This document shows positions 47,487-57,227 of a stretch of 64,000 bases of DNA, piece by piece. The stretch's first letter is position 1, and every line of letters starts with the position of its first letter. The translations under genes were made by a program, and so were the position numbers. The notes below the pieces were generated by a model, which saw nothing but the letters and a program-made list of their open reading frames with translations, searched no databases and was not told the DNA's origin. Origin of the DNA: Thermaurantiacus tibetensis (lineage in GTDB: Bacteria; Pseudomonadota; Alphaproteobacteria; Sphingomonadales; Sphingomonadaceae); NCBI RefSeq assembly GCF_015354055.1, contig NZ_JACHTM010000001.1, positions 558,001 through 622,000 on the forward strand, given 5' to 3'.

Positions 47487-49031
47487 ATGGACGCCCGCCT
47501 GGCTGCCGCGGTCGACGAGCCGGAGCGCGGCCTTCGTGCCGACCCTGCCTCGCCGCGGATTGCCATCATCGACATCGGCTCCAACTCGGTCAGGCTTGTC
47601 GTCTACCATGGCCTGTCCCGGGCGGCCCCGATCCTCTTCAACGAGAAGGTGATGGCCGGCCTCGGGCGCGGGGTGGCGGCGACCGGCGTGCTCGCGCCCG
47701 ACACGGTGGAGGTGGCGGTTGCCGCGCTCGCCCGCTTCGCGCTGCTTGCGCGCGCCATGCAGGTCGACAGCCTGCGGGCGGTGGCGACGGCCGCCGTGCG
47801 GGAGGCCGTGAACGGCGCGGAGTTCGTCGCCCGGGTGCGTGCGGAGACGGGCCTCGAGGTGGAAGTGATCGACGGCGAGACCGAGGCGCGCGCGGCGGCC
47901 TTCGGCGTGATTGCCGGCATTCCCGACGCCAACGGCGTGGTGGGAGATCTCGGCGGCGGCTCGCTCGAGCTCGTGCGCGTGGCCGGAGGGGAGGCGCATG
48001 AGCGGGTCTCGCTGAAGCTCGGGGCGCTGCGCCTCGATGCTGCGCGGAGGAAGGGGGGCGCGCGGGCGCTGGCACGGTTCGTGACCGAGGCCCTCGAGGC
48101 CGTGGACTGGCAGCGGCTGGGCACGGGGCGCCCCTTCTACATGGTCGGCGGAAGCTGGCGCGCGCTCGCCCAGCTCCACATGCACCTGACCGACTGGCCA
48201 CTGCCCGTCGTCCACCATCACGTCATGGAGCCCGACGCTGCCTCCCGCCTGGTGCGCACGCTGGCGCGGATCTCGCTCAAGTCGCTGCGCGACGTGCCCA
48301 GCATCTCCTCCGCGCGCGTGCCCCAGCTTCCCGGGGCGGCGCACCTTTTGCGCGCCGTCACCGAGCGCCTCTCCTCCTCTGCGATCATCGCCTCGGCCTA
48401 CGGCCTCAGGGAGGGCCTGCTCTACCTTTCCCTGCCCGAGGCGGCGAAGGCGGAGGATCCGCTGCTGGCGGCGGCGCGCGCCGAAGCGCACCGCGCCGGA
48501 CGCTTTTCCGACGGACGCGACTCTGCCGTGGGCGATGTCCTCCTCGCCTGGACCGATGGTCTCCTCGGCAGCGAGCCTGCGCCGCTGCGGCGCATCCGGC
48601 AGGCGGCCTGCCTCCTTGCCGACGTCGCCTGGCGCGCGCACCCCGACCTGCGGGCGGAGCGCGGGTTCGACATCGCGCTCCACGGCAACTGGGTCGGGAT
48701 CGAGGCCGGCGAGCGGGCCATGCTCGCGCTCGCGCTGTTCGTGGCGAACGGAGGCGCGGTGCCCCACCCGCTCCTCGAGCCACTGGCGCGGCTGGCCTCA
48801 CCCGAGGCGCTTGCCCGGGCGCGCCTGTGGGGCCTTGCGCTCCGGCTCGCCCAGCGGCTTGGCGGCGGCACGGCGGAGGCGCTGGCCGGCTCCGCAATCG
48901 GCGTTGCCGGGCGCGAGCTGCGCCTCAGCCTTCCGCGCGCGTCGGCCGCGCTCTACGGCGAGGCGGTCGCGCGGCGCCATCGTCTCCTCGCCGAGGCGCT
49001 TCAGCTGGAGCCGGTGCTGCGGCTGGCCTGA
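47487..49031 (+). CDS. ppx: Exopolyphosphatase / pppGpp phosphohydrolase family
   Basis: 514 aa. The Ppx/GppA actin-like fold has phosphate-1 loop [17 protein letters not shown] and phosphate-2 loop [17 protein letters not shown]-terminal HD-like helical region (about 320-510) completes the long form. It degrades inorganic polyphosphate and perhaps guanosine pentaphosphate. Starts 4 bp after alaS. Its 3' 107 bp overlap the end of the convergent rnd gene. Confidence 0.9.
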   Translation: MDARLAAAVDEPERGLRADPASPRIAIIDIGSNSVRLVVYHGLSRAAPILFNEKVMAGLGRGVAATGVLAPDTVEVAVAALARFALLARAMQVDSLRAVATAAVREAVNGAEFVARVRAETGLEVEVIDGETEARAAAFGVIAGIPDANGVVGDLGGGSLELVRVAGGEAHERVSLKLGALRLDAARRKGGARALARFVTEALEAVDWQRLGTGRPFYMVGGSWRALAQLHMHLTDWPLPVVHHHVMEPDAASRLVRTLARISLKSLRDVPSISSARVPQLPGAAHLLRAVTERLSSSAIIASAYGLREGLLYLSLPEAAKAEDPLLAAARAEAHRAGRFSDGRDSAVGDVLLAWTDGLLGSEPAPLRRIRQAACLLADVAWRAHPDLRAERGFDIALHGNWVGIEAGERAMLALALFVANGGAVPHPLLEPLARLASPEALARARLWGLALRLAQRLGGGTAEALAGSAIGVAGRELRLSLPRASAALYGEAVARRHRLLAEALQLEPVLRLA

Positions 49032-50190
49032 GGTCGGCTGCCGGCAGCATCCGCACGCGCCCGTTCTCGATGACGAAGCCGAGCCGGCCTTCGACGAGGG
49101 CGAGCGCATCCTCGCCGAAGAGTTCGCGCCGCCACCCCTCGAGGATGGGAAGCCCTTCGCGCACGCCAGCGGCAAGCGCCTCCATTTCCTCGCTGCGCGC
49201 AAGGAGACGCGGGGCCACGCCGGCCTCCTTCGCCCGGATCTTGAGCAAAAGCTTGAGCAGGTCGGCCACCAGCGCGGCGTTGGTCGAAAGCCCGGGGCGC
49301 GGCTCGCGCACCGGCTCCTCCGGCACGAAGGGTGCGGCTGCGGCAAGCGCCGCCATCAGCCGCTGGCCGATCGCGTTGGTCTGCCACGCCGGCGAGAGCC
49401 CGCGCACGCGCGCGAGCTCGGCCTGGGTTGCGGGCGGGTGGGCGGCGAGGTCGAGCAGCGTCTCGTCCTTGGCGATCCGGCCGCGGGGCACGTTCTTGTC
49501 CATCGCCTCCCGCTCGCGCCAGGCGGCAAGGGCCTTGAGGCGGCCGAGCACCTCGGGCTTGCGGCCGGGAAGCTTCAGGCGCTGCCACGCGGTCTCGGGG
49601 TCCACCCGGTAGTTCGCCGGGTCGACGAGGCGCGCCATCTCCTCGTCGAGCCAGGCGCCCCGGCCGCTCTTCCGGAGCGCATCCAGCATCCGCGGGAAGA
49701 GCTCGGCGAGATGCGTCACGTCGCCGATGGCGTACTGGAGCTGCCGGTCGCTCAGCGGCCGGCGCGCCCAGTCGGTGAAGCGGGCGCCCTTGTCGATGGC
49801 GTGGCCGGTGAAGTGCGCGACAAGGTGCGCATAGGAGGCCTGTTCGCCGAGGCCGAGCGCCATGGCGGCCACCTGGGTGTCGAAGAGCGGCTGCGGCACG
49901 CGCCCGGTCAGGTTGAAGAAGATCTCGATGTCCTGGCTGCCCGCATGCATGACCTTGAGGAGATCGTCCTTGCCCAGAAGGTCGAGGAAGGGCGCGAGGT
50001 CGAGTCCCTCGGCCAACGGATCGATGACGGCCGCCTCCTCGGCGGTCGCCACCTGGATGAGACAGAGCTCGGGCCAGTAGCTGTTCTCGCGGATGAACTC
50101 GGTGTCGACCGCGATGAACTCCGCCTGGCCCATCCGCGCCATGAGGTCAGCAAGCCGCTCCTGGTCGGCGATGGGGGGGTGGATGCGCAC
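48925..50190 (-). CDS. rnd: Ribonuclease D
   Basis: 421 aa from GTG 50190. The DEDDy exonuclease motifs are [28 protein letters not shown], and [15 protein letters not shown] (Tyr and Asp). An HRDC domain follows ([40 protein letters not shown]) and probably a second one. RNase D trims tRNA 3' ends. The last ~35 codons, rich in Arg/Ala/Pro, lie antisense to ppx and look like a non-family tail; homologues usually end near the sequence [11 protein letters not shown]. Confidence 0.92.
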   Translation of the reverse strand: MRIHPPIADQERLADLMARMGQAEFIAVDTEFIRENSYWPELCLIQVATAEEAAVIDPLAEGLDLAPFLDLLGKDDLLKVMHAGSQDIEIFFNLTGRVPQPLFDTQVAAMALGLGEQASYAHLVAHFTGHAIDKGARFTDWARRPLSDRQLQYAIGDVTHLAELFPRMLDALRKSGRGAWLDEEMARLVDPANYRVDPETAWQRLKLPGRKPEVLGRLKALAAWREREAMDKNVPRGRIAKDETLLDLAAHPPATQAELARVRGLSPAWQTNAIGQRLMAALAAAAPFVPEEPVREPRPGLSTNAALVADLLKLLLKIRAKEAGVAPRLLARSEEMEALAAGVREGLPILEGWRRELFGEDALALVEGRLGFVIENGRVRMLPAADLRPAAAPAPAEAPRRGDDGAARPPRRRARPTRAEG

Positions 50191-50218
50191 GGGGCACTCC
50201 TAGCCCGCTGCCGCTGCC

Positions 50219-50247
50219 TTGACAAAGCGCCCCCCGGCCCCGTTGAA
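50219..50247 (+). promoter_or_regulatory. Candidate aspS promoter
   Basis: A perfect -35 hexamer TTGACA (50219-50224) stands 17 bp from GTTGAA (50242-50247). The start would be about 50254, leaving almost no leader before the ATG at 50257. The -10 match is poor. Confidence 0.35.
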
Positions 50248-50256
50248 GCGCGGCGC

Positions 50257-52071
50257 ATGTCATCTCCCTTAGGCCCGCTCCCGCCTTACCGCACGCACCA
50301 CTGCGCGGCGCTCCGCACCGATCATGTCGGCCAGACCGTCAGGCTGTCCGGCTGGGTCCACCGCCGCCGCGACCACGGCGGCCTGCTCTTCGTCGACCTG
50401 CGCGATCACTTCGGCATCACCCAGCTCGTTGCCACTGCCGGCTCCGAGGCGCTGCGGCTGCTTGAGCACGTGCGGCTCGAATCGGTCATCACCGTGACAG
50501 GCGAGGTGGTCGCCCGCACGCCCGAGACGGTGAACGCAGCGCTTCCCACCGGCGCGGTCGAGGTGAGGGTCCGTGAGGTGGTCGTGCAGTCGGAAGCCGC
50601 CGAGCTCCCCATGCCGGTCGCGACCGAAGCCGACTACCCCGAGGAGATCCGGCTGCGCTACCGCTTCCTCGACCTCCGGCGCGAGCGGCTGCACCAGAAC
50701 ATCATGCTGCGCTCGGCCGTCATTGCCTCGCTCCGGCGGCGGATGATGGAGGCGGGCTTCACCGAGTTCCAGACGCCCATCCTGACCGCCTCGAGCCCTG
50801 AAGGCGCGCGGGACTTCCTCGTGCCCTCCCGGCTGCACCCGGGGAAGTTCTACGCGCTTCCGCAGGCACCGCAGATGTTCAAGCAGCTGCTGATGGTGGC
50901 GGGCTTCGACCGCTACTTCCAGATCGCGCCCTGCTTCCGTGACGAGGACGCCCGCGCCGACCGCTCGCCTGGCGAATTCTACCAGCTCGACTTCGAGATG
51001 AGCTTCGTCACCCAGGAGGACGTCTTCGCCGCGATCGAGCCGGTGCTGGCCGGGGTGTTCGAGGAGTTCGCCGGCTTCCGCCGAGCGGCGCCCTGGGCGG
51101 TGACGCAGCCGCCGTTCCCGCGCATCCCCTATGCCGAGGCGATGCTGCGCTACGGCACCGACAAGCCCGACCTTCGGAACCCGCTCGTCATCCGTGACGC
51201 GACCGATGCGTTCCGCGGGTCCGGCTTCTCCCTCTTCGCCCGGGTCGTGGACGGCGGTGGCGTGGTGCGGGCCATCCCCGCGCCGGGAACCGCCGACCGG
51301 CCGCGCAGCTTCTTCGATGACATGAACGCCTGGGCGCGCGACGAGGGCTTCCCCGGCCTCGGCTATGTCACGGCCAAGGGCGGTGTCTTCGGCGGCCCCA
51401 TTGCGAAGAACCACGGCGAGGAGGCGACGCGGGCGCTCTGGGAGGCGCTCGGCCTCGGGCCGGACGATGGCTGCTTCTTCGCCGCCGGCGAGGAGGCCGC
51501 CGCGGCGAAGCTCGCCGGCCTTGCCCGCACGCGCGTCGGCGAGGCGCTCGCCCTCGTCGAGCGCGACGCCTTCCGCTTCTGCTGGATCGTCGACTTCCCG
51601 ATGTACGAGCGGGATCCCGAGACCGGGAAGATCGCGTTCAGCCACAACCCCTTCTCGATGCCGCAGGGCGGCCTCGAGGCGCTCGAGACCAGGGATCCGC
51701 TCGAGATCCTCGCCTACCAGTACGACATCGTGTGCAACGGGGTCGAACTGTCGTCGGGCGCCATCCGCAACCACCGGCCCGACATCATGTACAAGGCCTT
51801 CGCGATTGCCGGCTACGGGCCGGACGAAGTGGACCGGCGCTTCTCCGGCATGATCAACGCGCTGAAATACGGCGCGCCGCCGCACGGCGGCTCGGCGCCC
51901 GGCGTGGACCGGATCGTGATGCTGCTTGCCGACGAGCCGAACCTTAGGGAAGTGGTGGTCTTTCCGATGAACCAGAAGGCCGAGGACCTGATGATGGGCG
52001 CACCCTCGGAAGTGAGCGAGCGGCAGCTCCGGGAACTCTCGATCCGCGTGGTGGCGCCTCCGCGGGGCTGA
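50257..52071 (+). CDS. aspS: Aspartyl-tRNA synthetase, probably non-discriminating (Asp/Asn)
   Basis: 604 aa, bacterial type: anticodon-binding OB domain ([20 protein letters not shown]), class II core with [32 protein letters not shown] and [10 protein letters not shown], a GAD insertion (about 290-420), and the ATP-binding end [17 protein letters not shown]. His40 in RRRDHGG is the residue linked to relaxed tRNA recognition, where E. coli has Leu. It may therefore also charge tRNA-Asn for GatCAB amidation. gatCAB is not in the window. Confidence 0.95.
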   Translation: MSSPLGPLPPYRTHHCAALRTDHVGQTVRLSGWVHRRRDHGGLLFVDLRDHFGITQLVATAGSEALRLLEHVRLESVITVTGEVVARTPETVNAALPTGAVEVRVREVVVQSEAAELPMPVATEADYPEEIRLRYRFLDLRRERLHQNIMLRSAVIASLRRRMMEAGFTEFQTPILTASSPEGARDFLVPSRLHPGKFYALPQAPQMFKQLLMVAGFDRYFQIAPCFRDEDARADRSPGEFYQLDFEMSFVTQEDVFAAIEPVLAGVFEEFAGFRRAAPWAVTQPPFPRIPYAEAMLRYGTDKPDLRNPLVIRDATDAFRGSGFSLFARVVDGGGVVRAIPAPGTADRPRSFFDDMNAWARDEGFPGLGYVTAKGGVFGGPIAKNHGEEATRALWEALGLGPDDGCFFAAGEEAAAAKLAGLARTRVGEALALVERDAFRFCWIVDFPMYERDPETGKIAFSHNPFSMPQGGLEALETRDPLEILAYQYDIVCNGVELSSGAIRNHRPDIMYKAFAIAGYGPDEVDRRFSGMINALKYGAPPHGGSAPGVDRIVMLLADEPNLREVVVFPMNQKAEDLMMGAPSEVSERQLRELSIRVVAPPRG

Positions 52072-52231
52072 GTGCGCCCCCGCGGGGCCGGGCGGCTCGG
52101 CTGCGGCACGGGCGAGGGCGAGGAGCCGGCGCAGTCGGCGGGCGCACTCCCTCCAATCCCGCTCCGCTGCCCTCGCCGGCCCGCTACGGCGCCTGCCCTA
52201 GCCCGCCCCGGCGCGCGCGGGAGGCCCGCGG

Positions 52232-52678
52232 TCAGGCCTGGGCCGCCGCCTTCTGGAGCTGTTCGCCCATCAGCCGGTGGAGGAGGTTGATGGCCTTGAG
52301 CGGCCGCACCATCACCGTGAAGTGGGTGATGCGCCCCGCCGCATCCCAGGTGATCATGTCGATGCCGTTGACGTGGAGGCCCTCCACCTCCTGCTCGAAC
52401 TCGAGCACGACGCTCCGTGGCCCCCGCCACTCGCCGACGTAGCGGAAGCCCGGCCCGCCAAGCACCTGGTCCGCGCTCGTCAGGTAGCGGAAGACGATGT
52501 CGCGACCGCGCTGGGGCGTGTGGACCACCGGGCTTTCGAACACGGCTTCCGGGTGGAGCCAGTCCCACAGCGCCTGCCGGTCGTGCGACTGCACATAGGC
52601 CCGCCAGCGGGCAACGAGCGAGTCGAGGTCGGGGCCGGTCTCGGCCAGGGCCTGCTCAGTATTTGACGGAGCAGCCAT
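52232..52678 (-). CDS. SnoaL-like (NTF2-fold) protein
   Basis: 148 aa from ATG 52678. NTF2-type layout: first helix DSLVARWRAYVQSHDRQALW, conserved WDWLHPEAVFESPVVHTPQR, FRYLTSADQVLGGPGFRYVG, and the strands VVLEFEQEVEGLHVNGIDM and GRITHFTVMVRPLKAINLLH. It could be a small isomerase or a polyketide-type ligand binder; the role is unknown. Its start lies 23 bp inside the end of the thioredoxin-like gene, so translation is coupled. It ends 160 bp from aspS. Confidence 0.8.
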   Translation of the reverse strand: MAAPSNTEQALAETGPDLDSLVARWRAYVQSHDRQALWDWLHPEAVFESPVVHTPQRGRDIVFRYLTSADQVLGGPGFRYVGEWRGPRSVVLEFEQEVEGLHVNGIDMITWDAAGRITHFTVMVRPLKAINLLHRLMGEQLQKAAAQA

Positions 52679-53261
52679 AGGGCCGGCTGGTGGGGTTGGC
52701 GACGGGACGGCCGGCCTTGAGGTCGGCGAGCGCAAGCGTCACGAAGTTGCGCGCCTTGGCGATGTCGGCGCTGTTCGCCGACTGGATGTCGTCGATGCCT
52801 CCGGCGTAGACCAGCGTGCCAGCCGGGTCGATCACGAACATGTGCGGCGTGGTGCGCGCGTCATACGCGCGGCCGATGGTGCCGCTCGGGTCGGGGATGT
52901 AGGCGGTCGCGGCAACCCCGTTCGCGCGGATGAAGGCGTTGGCCTGCTCGGGCGTGAGGTGGCCCTGCTTTCCGGGCGCGCCGCTGTTGACCACCAGCCA
53001 GACCACCCCGTCCCGGCGGGCATCGGCCTGGAGCTTCTGCATGGCGCCCGGCTCGTAGAACTTCTTGACGAACGGGCACTCGGGGTTGAACCACTCCAGC
53101 ACCACGGTGCGCCCGCGGAAGTCGGAAAGGCTCACGGTCTTGCCCTTGCTGTCGGTGGCGGAGAAGGCCGGCGCCGGCTGGCCGACGGTGGGGGCGGCAA
53201 CGGACGGCCCGCAGGCAGCGAGCGCGGCGGCGGTGGCGGCAGCCATCAGGACTCGGGTCAT
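52656..53261 (-). CDS. Thioredoxin-fold lipoprotein with single-cysteine active site
   Basis: 201 aa from ATG 53261 (GGGAG six bases before). The lipoprotein signal ends at AAALAAC (Cys17). An AhpC/TSA-like thioredoxin fold follows: APAFSATDSKGKTVSLSDFR, then WFNPECPFVKKFYEPG, where a resolving cysteine is absent (Cys62 in ECPFV, not CxxC). A later cis-Pro TPHMFVIDPAG is normal. It sits directly after DsbD in an operon (10-bp gap) and overlaps the SnoaL-like gene. I infer a periplasmic thiol protein that DsbD keeps reduced. Confidence 0.8.
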   Translation of the reverse strand: MTRVLMAAATAAALAACGPSVAAPTVGQPAPAFSATDSKGKTVSLSDFRGRTVVLEWFNPECPFVKKFYEPGAMQKLQADARRDGVVWLVVNSGAPGKQGHLTPEQANAFIRANGVAATAYIPDPSGTIGRAYDARTTPHMFVIDPAGTLVYAGGIDDIQSANSADIAKARNFVTLALADLKAGRPVANPTSRPYGCSVKY

Positions 53262-53271
53262 GGGCATCTCC

Positions 53272-55371
53272 CTAGGTCGAAGCGGATGAACCGGAGGTTG
53301 CAAGGCTTGTGAGCATCTCGACGGTAAGAAGCTGGGGAAGCTCCGTCACCTGCCCGTTGGCGCCGTAGAAGAGATAGAGCGGAATCCCGGCGCGCCCGCG
53401 CGATTCGAGGAAGCGGGCGATCTCCGGGTCGGGCCGGGTCCAGTCCCCCACCATCACGGTGATTCCGGCCTTCCGGAATGCCTCGGCGACGCGCGGGCTC
53501 GCCAGCGCCCCGCGCTCGTTCACCTTGCAGGTGATGCACCAGTCGGCGGTGAAGTAGAGGAAGGTGGGCGTGCCGCGCGCAGTCAGTTCGGCAAGCGCAG
53601 CCGGCGAGAAGGCCACGCCCTCCAGGCCCTCCGGCGCTGCCGCCGCCGCGTGGGCGGCGCCATCGCCTGGAAGGCGCGGGAGCAGGGCAGGCGCGGCAAG
53701 GGCAGCCACGAGGGAGAGAAGGGCGGGCACGGCAGCCGACGCGAGGCGCGCCTGGCGGAGGCCCGTCCACCAGAGCGCCAGCGCGACGAGAAGGGCTGCG
53801 ACCAGGCCGAAGGCCAGCGCGTTCACGCCCGCCTGGCGGCCGAGCACCCAGGCGAGCGCGACGGCCGTCATGAGCATCGGAATGGCGAGAAGCCGGCGGA
53901 AGCTCTGCATCCAGGGGCCCGGCCGGGGCAGGGCCCGGCGGAGCGCGGGAACGAAGCCGACGAGCAGGAAGGGGAGGGCAAGCCCCAGCCCCAGGCCTGC
54001 GAACACCGCAAGCCCGGCTGCCGTCGGCAGCACCAGTGCTGCGCCGAGCGCGCCGGCCATGAACGGGCCCGTGCAGGGCGTGGCGATGAAGGCGGCCAGC
54101 AGGCCGGTGCCGAAGGCGCCGCGCGCGCCCGGCCGCGCAGAGGCGGGCCCGGCGCTGGCAAGACTGCCCAGGTTGAGCTCGAACAGCCCGGCGAAGTTGA
54201 GGCCGATCGCGAGGCACAGCAGCATCAGGAGCAGGATGACGCGCGGGTCCTGCAGCTGGAAGGCCCAGCCCGCGCCCGCGCCGGCGCGCGCGAGCGCAAT
54301 CGCCGCAGCGCCCAGCGCGAGGCAGGCGAGCACCACGCCGGCGGTATAGGCAAGGCCCTCGGTGCGGGCCGCCGCGGGTGAGGTGCCCGCCTTGGCGAGG
54401 CTCATCGCCTTGAGAGACAGGATCGGGAAGACGCAGGGCATGAGGTTGAGGAGGAGGCCGCCGAGAAGGGCAAGGCCGAAGGCGCTCCAGAAGCCGGCCC
54501 CGGCCGTCTTCGCTGTGGGCGGCGCAAGCGGCTGCCCCGGAGGTACTGCGGCTTCGACGAGCGCCAGCTCGAAGCCGATGACCGAACCGTCGGCCCGCTC
54601 GACCCTGAGGACGCCGCCGGCCGGTGACGCGCCCGGGCCCGGCTTGGCCGCCGCCGCGGTCTCGATGAGGAGCGTACCCTCGTGCGCGAGAAGCCGCTGC
54701 GGGGCGGACATCACGAGAAGGTCGTGCGCGTAGGGGAAGAAGTGCGCGGCCGTCACGTCTGCGGCGGGAACCGGTGTCTTCAGGCGGAACCGGCCGTCGG
54801 CGAGCGTGAATGGCGCCCCCGCCCGGTCGGGAGGCGGCAGCGGCAGGGCCGCGCGAGCGGCCGCGAACCGGGGCGCAACCGCAGGATCGGGCGTGCCGTC
54901 GCCCACGGCAAGGGGAAGCGACAGCTCGGCCGACTCGGGCACGCAGACGCTGTCGTCGCAGACCAGCCAGTCGAGCTTCACGCCGAGCGGGAAGGAGCCG
55001 GAGAGCTCGTCCGGAAGGGTCACGTCGGCAAGGAGGACGGCCTCGCCCTCGAAGACGTGGTTCATGATGCCGCCGACCAGGTAGGTCTTCGGCACCGGGT
55101 AGCGGAAGGCGGAGACGCGCGCGCCCTCGGGCAGGCGCCATTCGGCCCGCGTCTCGATTCCCGCCTCGCCGGGGTTGACCCAGTAGGTGTGCCAGCCCGG
55201 GCGCGCGGTCATGGAGACGGCGACGGTGAAGGTCCTGCCCGCCGCAGGCGTCCGGGTCTCCGAGAGGAGCTCGACCCGGGTGTTCGGCTGCTCGGAGACG
55301 CTCGCGGCCATGGCCCTGCCATGCCAGCAGGAGAGCATCAGCCCAAGGAGGAGGACCAGGCGCGCGAGCAT
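53272..55371 (-). CDS. Thiol:disulfide interchange protein DsbD (ScsB-like)
   Basis: 699 aa. A signal peptide (1-22) precedes a periplasmic beta domain with a cysteine pair VCDDSVCVPES, then a CcdA-like transmembrane core with its two half-sites LMPCVFPILSLK and ATPCTGPFMAG, and a C-terminal thioredoxin domain TADWCITCK (Cys612/615). Electrons from cytosolic thioredoxin pass through it to periplasmic partners. The N-terminal domain is longer than in E. coli DsbD and closer to ScsB. Which protein it reduces is unknown; the neighbouring lipoprotein is a candidate. Confidence 0.92.
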   Translation of the reverse strand: MLARLVLLLGLMLSCWHGRAMAASVSEQPNTRVELLSETRTPAAGRTFTVAVSMTARPGWHTYWVNPGEAGIETRAEWRLPEGARVSAFRYPVPKTYLVGGIMNHVFEGEAVLLADVTLPDELSGSFPLGVKLDWLVCDDSVCVPESAELSLPLAVGDGTPDPAVAPRFAAARAALPLPPPDRAGAPFTLADGRFRLKTPVPAADVTAAHFFPYAHDLLVMSAPQRLLAHEGTLLIETAAAAKPGPGASPAGGVLRVERADGSVIGFELALVEAAVPPGQPLAPPTAKTAGAGFWSAFGLALLGGLLLNLMPCVFPILSLKAMSLAKAGTSPAAARTEGLAYTAGVVLACLALGAAAIALARAGAGAGWAFQLQDPRVILLLMLLCLAIGLNFAGLFELNLGSLASAGPASARPGARGAFGTGLLAAFIATPCTGPFMAGALGAALVLPTAAGLAVFAGLGLGLALPFLLVGFVPALRRALPRPGPWMQSFRRLLAIPMLMTAVALAWVLGRQAGVNALAFGLVAALLVALALWWTGLRQARLASAAVPALLSLVAALAAPALLPRLPGDGAAHAAAAAPEGLEGVAFSPAALAELTARGTPTFLYFTADWCITCKVNERGALASPRVAEAFRKAGITVMVGDWTRPDPEIARFLESRGRAGIPLYLFYGANGQVTELPQLLTVEMLTSLATSGSSAST

Positions 55372-55472
55372 CGCGCGAGCGACATAGGCGCGCGAGGGCC
55401 CGAGGCCAAGCGGTGCCGCCGCGGCCTAGAGCCCTTCGCGCCCGCTCCGGCGCGGCCCTCGCCTCCGGCCGC

Positions 55473-55958
55473 CTAGCGCTTCGAGAACTGGAAGCTGCGG
55501 CGGGCCTTGCGCTTGCCGTACTTCTTGCGCTCGACGACGCGGCTGTCGCGGGTAAGGAGGCCGGCCTGCTTCACGACGGTGCGCAGCGCCGGTTCGTAGC
55601 GGGTGAGCGCCTGGGCGATGCCGTGCTTGACGGCCCCGGCCTGGCCGGAAAGGCCGCCACCGGAGACGGTGGCCACCACGTCATACTGCCCGCGCCGCTC
55701 GGCCACGTCGAACGGCTGGTTGATGATGAGACGAAGCGTCGGCCGGGCGAAGTAGACCGCCTGGTCGCGGCCATTCACCTCGATCTTCCCCGTGCCCGGC
55801 TTCAGCCAGACGCGCGCCACGGCGTCCTTCCGGCGGCCGGTCGCGTAGGCGCGGCCGAACTTGTCAAGGATCTGCGGCCGGAGCGCCACCGGCTCGGCAG
55901 CGGGCGGCTCGGCAGCGGCAGGGCCAAGTGCCGCAAGCGTATCGAGGGTCTCGCTCAT
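55473..55958 (-). CDS. rpsI: 30S ribosomal protein S9
   Basis: 161 aa: a ~35-residue variable N-terminus, then the S9 core [39 protein letters not shown], and the basic C-terminal tail ending [11 protein letters not shown], which reaches the P-site tRNA. ATG 55958 overlaps the rplM stop (ATGA). Operon rplM-rpsI as usual. Confidence 0.97.
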   Translation of the reverse strand: MSETLDTLAALGPAAAEPPAAEPVALRPQILDKFGRAYATGRRKDAVARVWLKPGTGKIEVNGRDQAVYFARPTLRLIINQPFDVAERRGQYDVVATVSGGGLSGQAGAVKHGIAQALTRYEPALRTVVKQAGLLTRDSRVVERKKYGKRKARRSFQFSKR

Positions 55959-56428
55959 GCCGTCACCTTGTTCTTGCGGTTCATTGCCGCCACATCGAGC
56001 ACTTCGGGGTTCTGCGCGGCGTGCGGGTGCTCGGGGCCCCGGAAGACCCGGAGGTTGCGCATCTGCCGGCGGCCGAGCGGCCCGCGCGGGATCATCCGCT
56101 CGACAGCCTTCTCGATCACCCGTTCCGGGAAGCGGCCCGCGAGGAGCTTGTCGGCCCGCACCTCCTTGATGCCGCCGGGGTAGCCCGTGTGCCGGTAGTA
56201 GACCTTCTGGCTGGCCTTGCGGCCGGTGAAGCGGACTTTCTCGGCGTTGATCACGATGACATTGTCGCCGCAGTCCACGTGCGGGCTGTACTGGGCCTTG
56301 TGCTTGCCGCGCAGGCGGTTGGCGATGATGGATGCCAGACGGCCGACGACGAGGCCGTCGGCATCGATCAGGATCCACTTCTTGTTGACCTCGGCGGGCT
56401 TCACCGCGGCCGTGCTTCGCGTCAGCAT
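55955..56428 (-). CDS. rplM: 50S ribosomal protein L13
   Basis: 157 aa. Typical L13: [85 protein letters not shown]-type [19 protein letters not shown]. An early assembly protein of the 50S subunit. The start is ATG 56428, with a promoter at 56458-56486. Confidence 0.98.
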   Translation of the reverse strand: MLTRSTAAVKPAEVNKKWILIDADGLVVGRLASIIANRLRGKHKAQYSPHVDCGDNVIVINAEKVRFTGRKASQKVYYRHTGYPGGIKEVRADKLLAGRFPERVIEKAVERMIPRGPLGRRQMRNLRVFRGPEHPHAAQNPEVLDVAAMNRKNKVTA

Positions 56429-56457
56429 GGCATCTCTCTCGTCCGTGCGAGGGCGGC

Positions 56458-56486
56458 GCCATAGTCCTGACGCGCTGCAACCGCAA
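56458..56486 (-). promoter_or_regulatory. Predicted rplM-rpsI promoter
   Basis: TTGCGG (56486-56481) and TATGGC (56463-56458), 17-bp spacer, minus strand. The start would be near 56451, giving a ~22-nt leader. An r-protein autoregulatory fold cannot be excluded but the leader is short. Confidence 0.5.
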
Positions 56487-56519
56487 GCCCTGACGCGCGT
56501 TTCCGACTGTGGTATTATG

Positions 56520-56891
56520 CTACCTCGGCTCCGCGGCGTGCGCACGCAGGTCGGCCAACCGCACCACCTCGAGGGCCTGCGCATGGGTCGCCTCCAGCAC
56601 GACCGGCGGGGCAACCCCGGCGCGCCGCGCTTCCTCCCAGCGGGCGCTGCAGAGGCACCAGCGGTCCCCCGGCTTCAGCCCCGGGAAGGCGAACTCGGGC
56701 CGTGGTGTCACGAGATCGTTGCCGCGCGCGGCGGAGAAGGCGAGGAATGCGGCCGTCACCTCGGCGCAGACATGGTGGCGGCCAACGTCGCCGGGAAGCG
56801 CCCGGCAGCAGCCATCCCTGAGCCAGCCGGTCAGAGGCTCGAGCGAGCAGGGCTGGAGCGGGCCGCCCAGCACGTTGCGGTCGGCGCTCAT
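56520..56891 (-). CDS. DUF2237 family protein
   Basis: 123 aa. Diagnostic segment [20 protein letters not shown] followed by DGCC, then [15 protein letters not shown], and the C-terminal [20 protein letters not shown] with [15 protein letters not shown]. Five conserved-looking cysteines suggest metal or redox chemistry; the function is unknown. ATG 56891 overlaps the cutA stop (ATGA). Confidence 0.88.
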   Translation of the reverse strand: MSADRNVLGGPLQPCSLEPLTGWLRDGCCRALPGDVGRHHVCAEVTAAFLAFSAARGNDLVTPRPEFAFPGLKPGDRWCLCSARWEEARRAGVAPPVVLEATHAQALEVVRLADLRAHAAEPR

Positions 56892-57217
56892 GCGGGCGTG
56901 CCCTCGGCTTCCAGCCTGACCCATTCGGCATAGGCCTCGAGCGCCCTGTCGACCGGCCAGACGGTGATGGCCGGCACCTCGTAGCCGTGGCGCCCGGCGA
57001 TCGCGGCAATCAGCGCCTCGGCCCGGTCGGCGCGGGTCTTGAAGATTGCCGGCACCTCGTCGGCCTCCTCGACCCGGCCCTGCCAGCGGTAGATCGAGCG
57101 GCAGGGCCCGAGCAGGTTGGCGCAGGCGGCGAGGCGCGCCTCGACCATCTCGCGGGCGATGCGCTCGGCCTCCGCCCGGTCGGCGAACACGACGTAGACC
57201 GAGACGAGCGCGGTCAT
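56888..57217 (-). CDS. cutA: Divalent-cation tolerance protein CutA
   Basis: 109 aa from ATG 57217. The trimeric PII-like fold is shown by VYVVFADRAEAERIAREMVE, the hallmark LAACANLLGPCRSIYRWQGR with VEEADEVPAIFKT, and HGYEVPAITVWPVDRALEAY. Originally tied to copper tolerance; the molecular role is unclear. It lies 10 bp after ctaA on the same strand, which may simply be operon packing. Confidence 0.93.
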   Translation of the reverse strand: MTALVSVYVVFADRAEAERIAREMVEARLAACANLLGPCRSIYRWQGRVEEADEVPAIFKTRADRAEALIAAIAGRHGYEVPAITVWPVDRALEAYAEWVRLEAEGTPA

Positions 57218-57227
57218 CGCAGGCGCG

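Noticed and set aside
44564-47584. A ~1000-codon open frame antisense to alaS
   Set aside because: alaS is unmistakable on the other strand; the antisense protein shows only low-complexity shadow sequence.
48535-50256. A long in-frame extension in front of aspS reaching back through rnd and into ppx
   Set aside because: The AspRS family starts at the ATG at 50257; the extension is antisense to rnd and has no homology.
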